64,000 bases of DNA. It comes from Labilibacter marinus. GTDB taxonomy: Bacteria > Bacteroidota > Bacteroidia > Bacteroidales > Marinilabiliaceae. How positions within the stretch are numbered: position 1 is the first letter of the stretch; every line of letters begins with the position of its first letter. This document shows positions 51,191-58,283 of the stretch, one piece after another. Under the pieces are notes generated by a model, which saw nothing but the letters and a program-made list of their open reading frames with translations, had not been told where the DNA came from and ran no database searches. Where the stretch lies: positions 46,012 to 110,011 of the forward strand of contig NZ_LXYE02000029.1 of the NCBI RefSeq assembly GCF_001659685.2. The letters run 5' to 3'. The translations under genes were made by a program, and so were the position numbers.

Positions 51191-53509
51191 ATGAAAACAC
51201 ATAAAACTAATCTGAGGTTACGTACCTTATTCTCACTAATTGTTGTTTCTGTTTGTACTTGCTTACTGGCACAAAGAAACAATCAGGATAAAAACAAGTC
51301 CCCTTATTTTATCGTTGTTTCTGAAAATGGCGATAAGGAACAATTTCCTTTAAAATCTACCAATGTAAGTGTGGATATTTCTGGTGTTATAGCTGACGTT
51401 CATGTAAAACAAGTATATGCAAATACAGGTGAACAGACCATCGAGGCTATTTACGTTTTTCCTGCTTCTACAAAAGCCGCAGTTTACGATATGGTAATGA
51501 AAGTGGATGACAGAGTAATACGAGCTGTTATTGAGGAGAAAGGTTTGGCTCGAAAAAAATACAATTCCGCTAAAAAGAAAGGTAAAACGGCTTCCTTACT
51601 GGAAGAAGAAAGACCCAATGTTTTTAAAATGAATGTGGCCAATATAACGCCAGGTGCTAGGGTGGAAGTTGATTTGTATTACACCGAATTGTTAGTTCCA
51701 ACAGAAAAAGTCTATGAGTTTGTTTACCCAACAGTCGTTGGTCCAAGATATTCTTCTGGATCATCTGAGGAGGAGTGGGTAGTTAATCCATATCTCAAGG
51801 AAGGAACTTCACAAGCACCAACTATTGATATTGAAGTTTCTTTAAATACAGGAATGCCAATTCAACATATGCAATGTGTTACTCACAAAAATAATATTCA
51901 GTATTCCGATAAAAGCAAAGCTCAACTTAAGTTGATTGATTCTTACGGTGGAAATAGAGATTTTATTTTAAGATATGGACTAGCAGGTAATTACATAGAA
52001 TCGGGAGTACTTACTTATCAAGATCCGTCTGGTGAAAACTATTTTTTAGCTATGATGCAAGCTCCTGAGCAAGTAAAAACAGATTTAATTCCTGCTCGGG
52101 AGTATGTTTTTATTGTAGATGTTTCCGGTTCTATGTCTGGTTTTCCGTTGGATATATCTAAGAATATAATGCGTAAAGTTTTGGAACAGCTAGAGCCAAG
52201 CGATTTGTTTAATATTGTGTTTTTTGCTGGAGGATCAGAGCTTTATTCATCAGAATCTTTGCCTGCTAATTCGCACAATATTCAAAGTGCTATTGAGTAT
52301 ATGAATAATATTGATGGTAGTGGAGGAACAGAGTTGTTATCAGCATTAAAAAATGCAATGAAACTCAATAACAATCCTAATTATGCACGCTCTTTTATTA
52401 TTCTTACGGATGGTTATGTTACTGTAGAAGCGCAAACTTTTGATTATATCCGTAGTAATTTGGGGATAGCCAATTTCTTTTCGTTTGGAATTGGGTCAAG
52501 TGTAAATAGACACATTATTGAAGGTATGGCTCATGTTGGGTATGGAGAAGCCTTTGTAGCAGAGAATATAGCCGTAGCAAATCAAGTAGCTAATCGCTTT
52601 GTTAAATATGTTTCTAATCCTGTATTAACTAATATTCAATACAAATTTGAAGGATTTGAGGTTTATGATGTTTTACCTACTCAAATCCCTGATTTATTTG
52701 CTAACCGACCATTGGTAATTGCGGGCAAATATAAAGGTGAGGCAAATGGTAAGTTGACTATTAAAGGCATTAATGGACAAAAGGAATATTTACAAACTAT
52801 AAATATAAATGCAAAAAGCAAACAACATGGTAAAGCCTTAAAATATTTATGGGCCAGAGAGAAAATACGATTACTTTCCGATTATAATAACTTGAGTTAT
52901 CAAAAGACCGAAAAAGAAGAAATTGTTGCTTTAAGTAAAAAGTATAATCTGCTTACAGAATATACATCTTTCTTGGCTATTGATAATCATGTTTCTAATG
53001 TAAGCGGAACGATCGGAACCATTAGACAACCTGTAACATCTCCTAAAGGTGTTAACCCATATCCTATAACTCGAAAATTGAGTATTGTAGAAGATGATAT
53101 AGAACTTTGTGAAGAGTTGGAGTTTGATTGTGAATCTGAAGAAGATGTAATTATCGAATTTAACTTAGAGGAGGATGAGAAAGAAGCTGAAACGATTCCA
53201 TTTTTCCTAATTGAGACTAATGCAGAATTTCCAGGAGGTGTGGAAGCCTTAAAGCAATTTATAGCATCTAATTTAAAATATCCACCAATTGCAGCAGAAA
53301 GTGGTATTCAAGGAAGGGTTTATGTAACATTTACGGTGGATGTAGATGGAAGTATAAAGGATGTGAAAGTAGTTAGAGGTATTTGTCCTTCAGTTGACGC
53401 AGAAGCTATCAGGATAGTAAAATCAATGCCCAAATGGAAACCAGGCAAGCAAAGAGGTAGAAGTGTGCCTATGAGTTATACTGTGCCCATAAATTTTAAG
53501 TTAGAGTAG
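51191..53509 (+). CDS. VIT-VWA protein with C-terminal TonB domain
   Basis: A 772-residue exported protein. A signal peptide covers about residues 1-28. A VIT domain follows (about 45-170: VIADVHVKQVYANTGEQTIEAIYVFPASTKAAVYDMVM; GLARKKYNSAKKKGKTASLLEEERPNVFKMNVANITPG). The von Willebrand factor A domain has a complete MIDAS: DVSGS at 310-314, a Thr in GGTEL (about 378) and LTDGY (about 405). The C-terminal 90 residues (about 680-772) are a TonB energy-transducer type domain, AEFPGGVEALKQFIASNLKYPPIA to SMPKWKPGKQRGRSVPMSYTVPINFKL. TonB C-domains normally contact outer-membrane receptors or act in BlaR/M56-like sensors. The combination suggests a periplasmic protein-binding module; function is unknown. 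The SIMPL gene follows after 62 bp. Confidence 0.85.
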   Translation: MKTHKTNLRLRTLFSLIVVSVCTCLLAQRNNQDKNKSPYFIVVSENGDKEQFPLKSTNVSVDISGVIADVHVKQVYANTGEQTIEAIYVFPASTKAAVYDMVMKVDDRVIRAVIEEKGLARKKYNSAKKKGKTASLLEEERPNVFKMNVANITPGARVEVDLYYTELLVPTEKVYEFVYPTVVGPRYSSGSSEEEWVVNPYLKEGTSQAPTIDIEVSLNTGMPIQHMQCVTHKNNIQYSDKSKAQLKLIDSYGGNRDFILRYGLAGNYIESGVLTYQDPSGENYFLAMMQAPEQVKTDLIPAREYVFIVDVSGSMSGFPLDISKNIMRKVLEQLEPSDLFNIVFFAGGSELYSSESLPANSHNIQSAIEYMNNIDGSGGTELLSALKNAMKLNNNPNYARSFIILTDGYVTVEAQTFDYIRSNLGIANFFSFGIGSSVNRHIIEGMAHVGYGEAFVAENIAVANQVANRFVKYVSNPVLTNIQYKFEGFEVYDVLPTQIPDLFANRPLVIAGKYKGEANGKLTIKGINGQKEYLQTININAKSKQHGKALKYLWAREKIRLLSDYNNLSYQKTEKEEIVALSKKYNLLTEYTSFLAIDNHVSNVSGTIGTIRQPVTSPKGVNPYPITRKLSIVEDDIELCEELEFDCESEEDVIIEFNLEEDEKEAETIPFFLIETNAEFPGGVEALKQFIASNLKYPPIAAESGIQGRVYVTFTVDVDGSIKDVKVVRGICPSVDAEAIRIVKSMPKWKPGKQRGRSVPMSYTVPINFKLE

Positions 53510-53571
53510 GATAGACAGAACAGAGAAGAAGGTTTGTTTAATGACTATTGTTTTATTTAAATTATATAGAG

Positions 53572-54297
53572 ATGAAAAATATATTGATTATTTTACTAAT
53601 TCTGCCAACCATCATATTGTCGCAAAAGAAAGAGGATATTCGTTTGGTTTCAGTCGAAGGAGAATTTAAAACTAAAGAAGTGCCTGAAGATATTCAAGTG
53701 AACCTGCATATCACTGAAAAGGATATGAAGTACAATATCTGTTTTGAGAAGGCGGTTGAAACACGAAAAAAACTAAAGGCAGTTTTTATCGCAAATGGTA
53801 TTTCAGAGAAAGCGGTTAAAACAAACTCTTTTAATGTTTCTGAAGATTATAATTGGGAAAATAATAAGCGGAAAAAGAATGGATATAGTGCAAATTTATC
53901 CATGGTAATTGAGGAAGAGTATACACCCGAATTTGCCAACCAATTACTAAAGAGTTTTCAAAACTATTCTGTTGAAGTAAATTATAATTTTAGATTTATA
54001 TTATCTGAGACTCAAAAGGAAAAATTACGAGATTTGGCTATTAAAGGAGCTATTAAAGATGCAAAGCAAAAAGCGATTGTAATAGCTGAAGCCGCAGATA
54101 TTGATCTGGTGCAGATTCATCAAATTAATTATAGTAAAAACTATATATTTCCACATTCATTTGATTTAATGGAAGAAATGGAATGTGATACTCCACCCAT
54201 CAAAGACTCGTATTATAACAATGGCGATTTGAAGTTTAATCCACAGGCTATTTCTGTTGTTCAAACCGTAAATATAAAGTGGAGCATTGATAGGTAG
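53572..54297 (+). CDS. SIMPL domain (DUF541) exported protein
   Basis: A 241-residue protein from the ATG at 53572 (signal peptide MKNILIILLILPTIILS). The mature part has the SIMPL/DUF541 plan: VSVEGEFKTKEVPEDIQVNLHITEKD, EKAVETRKKLKAVFIANGISEKAVKTNSFNVSEDY, KEKLRDLAIKGAIKDAKQKAIVIAEAADIDL and VVQTVNIKWSI at the end. Family members are periplasmic or membrane-associated oligomers of poorly known function (an E. coli homologue, YggE, affects oxidative stress). It probably shares a transcript with the VIT-VWA gene, 62 bp upstream. Confidence 0.85.
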   Translation: MKNILIILLILPTIILSQKKEDIRLVSVEGEFKTKEVPEDIQVNLHITEKDMKYNICFEKAVETRKKLKAVFIANGISEKAVKTNSFNVSEDYNWENNKRKKNGYSANLSMVIEEEYTPEFANQLLKSFQNYSVEVNYNFRFILSETQKEKLRDLAIKGAIKDAKQKAIVIAEAADIDLVQIHQINYSKNYIFPHSFDLMEEMECDTPPIKDSYYNNGDLKFNPQAISVVQTVNIKWSIDR

Positions 54298-54520
54298 ATA
54301 TAGTTAATAGGGTGTTGAGTATGATATACTGAAAGTCTCTTTATAAAAACCTTAATAGGTAAAGTAGGATATAAAAAATATATGTCAAAAAATCATATAT
54401 TTAGAATGATAGATCTAGCTTTTTAGGGAGTTATATTTTACAAATTAAAAATTTAGTATTGACATTGGAGTGAGAATATAGGATATTAGGGTCTTTTAAT
54501 ATGAACTTAATAATAACCTT

Positions 54521-56086
54521 ATGAATTTGATTGAAAGTTTTAACGTGCCTCGTTTGAAAAAAATGTTTAGTTTAAAATATATTCTGTTTATTTTGGCGCT
54601 TTTTTCTGGAATTGTTGGTTATACATATTTAATCAACTATATACCTAATGGTAAAAATGTTTTTACAATAAACTGGCAATCTTCCGAACGCTTAAATTTT
54701 TACTCAGGAACAAATGGAGGATTTTACATAAAAATTGGACAATTACTCCAAAATAAATCTAAACTAAGAAGGTACAATGTTAGGGTAAGCAATGTAACAA
54801 CCGAAGGCAGTCCCGATAATCTTCGTTCTGTATTACGTAAAACTAAGTCCATTGGCATAGTACAAATAGATGATGCAAAAAATATAATAGAAAATTATGA
54901 TTTTGTGAACGTAATTAGTCCACTCTATCTTGAAAGAGTTCATATTTTATATAATTGTTCATTGTTAAAAAATGAGGCTGATAAGAAGAAGGTAATAACT
55001 ATAGGTAGTTATGATTCAAATACTATGTTACTTAAGTTTTTGAATAAGGCAAAAATACATAGGCCTCCAGTGGGAAGTAGCGCTTATTTCGTTGCAGAGC
55101 ATATGCTTAAATATATTAAAAATATAAAGAAAGGAGGTCAAGAAATAGACATCACGTTAGATTTTTATGAGGCAGAAAAAGATACGCGTAACTTCGAAGA
55201 AAGGCTTGAATTATTAAAGGATGGAAAAATACATCTTGATTTTTTCACTGCAGGAGCTCCCCTAAATAGCATAACTAGGGCTCTTAAGGATCCGAATATT
55301 AAACTAATGAGTATATCACCTATATTTATAAATGATGTTATTAAAAGTTCGAACCTGGATATAGTGCAATGCGATTTTAATGGGTTGTATGAAGACCAAG
55401 GAAAAAACATAAGTACTTATGGATCCTATGCCACCTTAATAGCTTCTAAAGATGTTGATAATTCAACAGCCCTGGAGGTGTTAAAAATATTAGATGAACA
55501 CAAATCATCCATTCCAGAAGCTCAGTTAGCTAAAAATTTTCAGTTAGACGAAATTCCATTTTACGAAAACTACAGAATAGCCCATACGGAAGAAAAAATG
55601 AGTAAACTAAAAAACCTGTTGTTGTTTATATCTAGTGTGGCAGTCAGCACTTTTTTAGTGTATTTTTTCATTTTTAATTTAATCTCGTCATACTATAAAT
55701 CAACCTTAACTAAACGTTTAATAGAACTGGATAATGCATTTCTAATGAATCAGCCTTCCGCACTAAAAAAGGAGGATATTATACAGTTTGATGATAGTTA
55801 TGTGAAAGTAAACGAAACGGTTAAGGCTATATTTAAGGTGGATGAAGTAAATCTGGATATTAAAAAATACTATGAACGTAGCAGGTTAAATGATACTGGT
55901 TTTAGGAGTTTGATAGAACAGTCAAATGCTCTAAAAGAAGAGTTTAATCATGTACTAGAGAAGTTTGTATTGTTAATTCCAGAAGAAAAATTTAAACAAG
56001 AATTAAGACCTGCCATGCAAAAACTATTGGATTATGGGGTTCCTAACATGGGGTTATATCAAAGAATTATTAAATGGATAGAATAG
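54521..56086 (+). CDS. Membrane-anchored TAXI/NMT1-type substrate-binding protein
   Basis: A 521-residue protein with an N-terminal helix (about residues 15-37, KYILFILALFSGIVGYTYLINY). A periplasmic binding domain follows (about 45-355): FYSGTNGGFYIKIGQLLQNKS, NVTTEGSPDNLRSVLRKTKSIGIVQIDDAKN and LLKDGKIHLDFFTAGAPLNSITRALKDPNIKLMSI match TAXI (TRAP-associated extracytoplasmic) proteins. A second membrane helix is at about 364-387, then a 130-residue charged cytoplasmic tail rich in Lys, Asp and Glu. Ordinary TAXI proteins are soluble or lipid-anchored and work with DctQM permeases; none is nearby. Two helices with a cytoplasmic tail suggest a sensor-like role, which is inference. Confidence 0.75.
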   Translation: MNLIESFNVPRLKKMFSLKYILFILALFSGIVGYTYLINYIPNGKNVFTINWQSSERLNFYSGTNGGFYIKIGQLLQNKSKLRRYNVRVSNVTTEGSPDNLRSVLRKTKSIGIVQIDDAKNIIENYDFVNVISPLYLERVHILYNCSLLKNEADKKKVITIGSYDSNTMLLKFLNKAKIHRPPVGSSAYFVAEHMLKYIKNIKKGGQEIDITLDFYEAEKDTRNFEERLELLKDGKIHLDFFTAGAPLNSITRALKDPNIKLMSISPIFINDVIKSSNLDIVQCDFNGLYEDQGKNISTYGSYATLIASKDVDNSTALEVLKILDEHKSSIPEAQLAKNFQLDEIPFYENYRIAHTEEKMSKLKNLLLFISSVAVSTFLVYFFIFNLISSYYKSTLTKRLIELDNAFLMNQPSALKKEDIIQFDDSYVKVNETVKAIFKVDEVNLDIKKYYERSRLNDTGFRSLIEQSNALKEEFNHVLEKFVLLIPEEKFKQELRPAMQKLLDYGVPNMGLYQRIIKWIE

Positions 56087-56124
56087 TTTAGTTAGAGTTT
56101 TTAACTGAGTCTACATTTAAATAT

Positions 56125-56157
56125 GGACTCACCTTTGAAAAATATAATGGTGAGTCC
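56125..56157. terminator. Hairpin between convergent TAXI-like and aminotransferase genes
   Basis: GGACTCACC (56125-56133) pairs with GGTGAGTCC (56149-56157) over a 9-bp perfect stem with a 15-nt loop. It is the obvious bidirectional terminator for the two genes ending at 56086 and 56172; T-tails are weak. Confidence 0.65.
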
Positions 56158-56171
56158 TTAGCTTACAAGTT

Positions 56172-57377
56172 TTATGTAAAATTGTTTTTTATGGCTTCAG
56201 AAAGCCTCCTTATTCCTTCTTGAATCTCTTCGGGAGTTGAACACGAAAAGTTTAAGCGAAAAGTATTGGAATCTTGTTTGCCAATATAAAAAGGCACGCC
56301 AGGTACAAAAGCAACGTTTTGTTTGATGGCTTCATGGAATAGTTTCATGGCCGAGAAATGAGAGGGCATGTTTACCCAGCAAAACATGCCTCCTTGAGGT
56401 TTGGTGAAGCTAGCCTCAGAAGGAAAATGTTCTTCCATGGCTTGTATCATCACTTCTGATTGACTTTTATAGGCTTTGATAATTTTCTTGATATGATTTT
56501 CAAGTTCGTATTCAGATAAAAAAGAACTGATGATACGCTGCGAAAAGATATCGGAATGTAAGTCGGCTGCTTGTTTGGCAGTAACAAGCTTTTCATAGTA
56601 ATGTTGATTAGGTGCTACTATCCAGCCAATTCTGAAACCTGGAGCCACCGTTTTAGAAAAAGTACCTAACATAAAGGTGTGCTCCGGTGCGTAATAATAT
56701 AAGCTATGATGTGCTTTTTCGCCAAAACGGATAGAGCCATATGGATCATCTTCTATAATTAAGACATTGTGTTTGGTAATAAGTTCGGCCACTTCAGCTC
56801 TTCTTTGTTCCGTATAGCTAATGCCAGATGGATTCTGGAAGTTAGGTACTAAATATGCCAGTTTAATGTTTTTCTGAATTAGTGTTTCTTCTAGTAAAAA
56901 AGGGTTTAAGCCTTGGTTAGTTAAAGGAACTGGGTAAAATTCTGGCTCATACATCGACATAGCTTGAATGGCACCCAAATAGGCTGGTTCTTCTATTAAT
57001 ACCCGATCTCCTTTATCGATAAATACCTTTCCTATCAAATCTAAAGCTTGTTGCGAACCTGTTGTAATTAATACTTGATTAGGAGATACCTTTAATCCTT
57101 GCTTTTTGTAGTTGGCACAGATTTGCTCTCGCAAAGCAGGCAGTCCCTCGGTGGTGCTATACTGCAAGGCTTGGTGTCCTTCTTGTTCAAGTACTTTCTG
57201 CGTGCATGCTTTAATCTCCTCAATAGGAAAAAAGTCTTTATTGGGCAGTCCACCTGCAAACGAAATAATTTCAGGTTTGTTCGTAACGCTTAATATGTCG
57301 CGTATAAAGGACCTAGGTACTTGATTAATGCGTTGACTAAAGGCGGCTTGGATCATGTTTTCTGTCTGATTCATCAT
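56172..57377 (-). CDS. PLP-dependent aminotransferase, class I/II (2-aminoadipate/aromatic or branched-chain-like)
   Basis: A 401-residue fold-type I enzyme. It begins SFIRDILSVTNKPEIISFAGGLPNKDFFPIEEI (about 24-55) with the AGGLP motif of the LysN/ARO8-like subgroup. VLITTGSQQALDLIGKVFIDKGDRVLIEEPAYLGAI lies around 102-137 and VPNFQNPSGISY around 187-198. The PLP lysine is in LGTFSKTVAPGFRIGWIVAP (about 255-274), and the substrate Arg in FRLNFS near the C-terminus. Family members act on 2-aminoadipate, aromatic or branched-chain amino acids. Two leader peptides rich in Val, Leu and Ile codons and two terminators lie just upstream, which points to branched-chain amino acid metabolism. Confidence 0.9.
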   Translation of the reverse strand: MMNQTENMIQAAFSQRINQVPRSFIRDILSVTNKPEIISFAGGLPNKDFFPIEEIKACTQKVLEQEGHQALQYSTTEGLPALREQICANYKKQGLKVSPNQVLITTGSQQALDLIGKVFIDKGDRVLIEEPAYLGAIQAMSMYEPEFYPVPLTNQGLNPFLLEETLIQKNIKLAYLVPNFQNPSGISYTEQRRAEVAELITKHNVLIIEDDPYGSIRFGEKAHHSLYYYAPEHTFMLGTFSKTVAPGFRIGWIVAPNQHYYEKLVTAKQAADLHSDIFSQRIISSFLSEYELENHIKKIIKAYKSQSEVMIQAMEEHFPSEASFTKPQGGMFCWVNMPSHFSAMKLFHEAIKQNVAFVPGVPFYIGKQDSNTFRLNFSCSTPEEIQEGIRRLSEAIKNNFT

Positions 57378-57396
57378 GGTGAAAGTTTGTGTAAAT

Positions 57397-57433
57397 AAAA
57401 AAAGCCCTGTGAAAAGAAGATTCCACAGGGCTT
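57397..57433 (-). terminator. Attenuator terminator 2 (proximal to the aminotransferase)
   Basis: On the minus strand AAGCCCTGTG (57433-57424) pairs with CACAGGGCTT (57411-57402), a 10-bp stem with a 12-nt loop, then seven Ts (57403-57397). It ends 20 bp before the aminotransferase ATG, so it must be overcome for expression. CCATAGG (57466-57460), spanning the stop codon of leader peptide 2, can pair with CCTGTGG in the terminator's left arm over 7 bp with one G-U, and would act as antiterminator. Confidence 0.85.
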
Positions 57434-57460
57434 AAGGTTAAAAAATAAGATATACGGTGC

Positions 57461-57526
57461 CTATGGAGTTCGATTACCGACCACCACGACTAGTTGAAGA
57501 ATGTTATTTTGTAATTTAAAATCCAT
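57461..57526 (-). other. Leader peptide 2 (attenuator, Val/Leu/Ile-rich)
   Basis: A 21-codon ATG frame between terminator 1 and terminator 2. It contains ILQLVVVV, including four consecutive Val codons (GTC GTG GTG GTC), and ends CCA TAG. Its stop codon lies inside the CCATAGG antiterminator strand, so a ribosome that reaches the stop would mask it and let terminator 2 form. A ribosome stalled at the Val run would leave it free. Confidence 0.75.
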
Positions 57527-57556
57527 AAAAAAACCCTACCGAAAATTCGATAGGGT
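57527..57556 (-). terminator. Attenuator terminator 1 (distal)
   Basis: On the minus strand CCCTATCGA (57555-57547), loop ATTT, TCGGTAGGG (57542-57534), then seven Ts (57533-57527); a 9-bp stem with one G-U. TTCGGTA in 57586-57579, directly after the stop of leader peptide 1, can pair with TATCGAA of the left arm over 7 bp (one G-U) and would act as antiterminator. The start codon of leader peptide 2 follows the T-run immediately. Confidence 0.85.
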
Positions 57557-57587
57557 GAATATATTTTATACACGACAATACCGAAAG

Positions 57588-57647
57588 TCAGTTATGTTTT
57601 TTAACGACCTCCAGAATGACTCTTGTGTATGTTTTTCTTGTTTTCAT
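57588..57647 (-). other. Leader peptide 1 (attenuator, Val/Ile/Leu-rich)
   Basis: A 19-codon ATG frame, MKTRKTYTRVILEVVKKHN, with the control cluster Val-Ile-Leu-Glu-Val-Val. It starts only a few bases after the predicted transcription start and ends in TGA at 57590-57588. The antiterminator strand follows its stop within 2 bp. Confidence 0.7.
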
Positions 57648-57655
57648 TATCGATA

Positions 57656-57685
57656 CAAATATATAAATTTGTTCGTAAGTTCCAA
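57656..57685 (-). promoter_or_regulatory. Promoter of the attenuated aminotransferase unit
   Basis: On the minus strand TTG (57685-57683), 19 bp, then TATATTTG (57663-57656) match the Bacteroidota -33/-7 consensus exactly. The predicted start is about 57650, nearly at the ATG of leader peptide 1, so the leader mRNA is almost leaderless. Confidence 0.75.
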
Positions 57686-57810
57686 TTAACGAGGTTCAAT
57701 GAGTTGTAATTCTGCTTTTAGGATTATTATTAGAATCAGAAATCTATTGAGTTTAATAACGCACATCTTGTAAATAAACCTAATGACTAGTATCTAAAAA
57801 CTAAGAACTG

Positions 57811-57837
57811 TAATATATTTGCAGCACCAATATATTA
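57811..57837 (+). promoter_or_regulatory. -7 box of ppnP within an inverted repeat
   Basis: TATATTTGC (57814-57822) fits TAnnTTTG and overlaps the perfect 9-bp inverted repeat TAATATATT (57811-57819) / AATATATTA (57829-57837). This could be an operator at the transcription start or a 5' mRNA hairpin. Confidence 0.5.
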
Positions 57838-57854
57838 CACTAATAAAAATTAAC

Positions 57855-58136
57855 ATGTTACAAGTAAACGAGTATTTTGATGGGCAAGTAAAGTCTATCG
57901 CGGTAGATAATAGTAAAGGAAAAGCAACAGCTGGTGTTATTGCTCCGGGTGAGTTTGAGTTTGGGACTGCAACAGTTGAATATATGACTATTACGCATGG
58001 AGAAATGGAGGTTTTACTTCCTGAAACAACGGAATGGAAGCTATATTCACAAGGAGAAACCTTTAAAGTAGAAAAAGGTGTTTCTTTTAAGGTAAAAGTA
58101 TCAGAACCAGTGAGCTACTTGTGTAAATACGAATAG
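57855..58136 (+). CDS. ppnP: Pyrimidine/purine nucleoside phosphorylase
   Basis: A 93-residue single-domain cupin (PpnP, formerly YaiE/DUF1255), matching the 94-residue E. coli enzyme. The start MLQVNEYFDGQVKSIAVDNSKGKATAGVIAPGEFEFGTATVEYMTITHGEMEVLLP is close to the family pattern. The rest reads PETTEWKLYSQGETFKVEKGVSFKVKVSEPVSYLCKY. It phosphorolyses many nucleosides to bases and ribose-1-phosphate for salvage. I chose the ATG at 57855; an in-frame TTG at 57819 lies within the -7 box. It is followed by a terminator. Confidence 0.92.
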   Translation: MLQVNEYFDGQVKSIAVDNSKGKATAGVIAPGEFEFGTATVEYMTITHGEMEVLLPETTEWKLYSQGETFKVEKGVSFKVKVSEPVSYLCKYE

Positions 58137-58160
58137 GGATATCATATTCAGATACAAAAT

Positions 58161-58189
58161 GGTCAGCCTATTACGGGTTGGCCTTTTTT
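58161..58189 (+). terminator. Terminator of ppnP
   Basis: GGTCAGCC (58161-58168) pairs with GGTTGGCC (58176-58183) over 8 bp with two G-U pairs, then six Ts. It is 24 bp after the ppnP stop. Confidence 0.75.
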
Positions 58190-58283
58190 GTTATACATTG
58201 TTAAGAGCTGGTTTTCGTTACAATAATTACTTTTTAATTATTTACATTTGTTTTAAAGCAAACATATCCTTATTAAGATACTT

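Noticed and set aside
57501..57689. Plus-strand ORF opposite the aminotransferase leader
   Set aside because: It runs antisense through the terminators and leader peptides; its composition is not protein-like and the minus-strand explanation accounts for the region.
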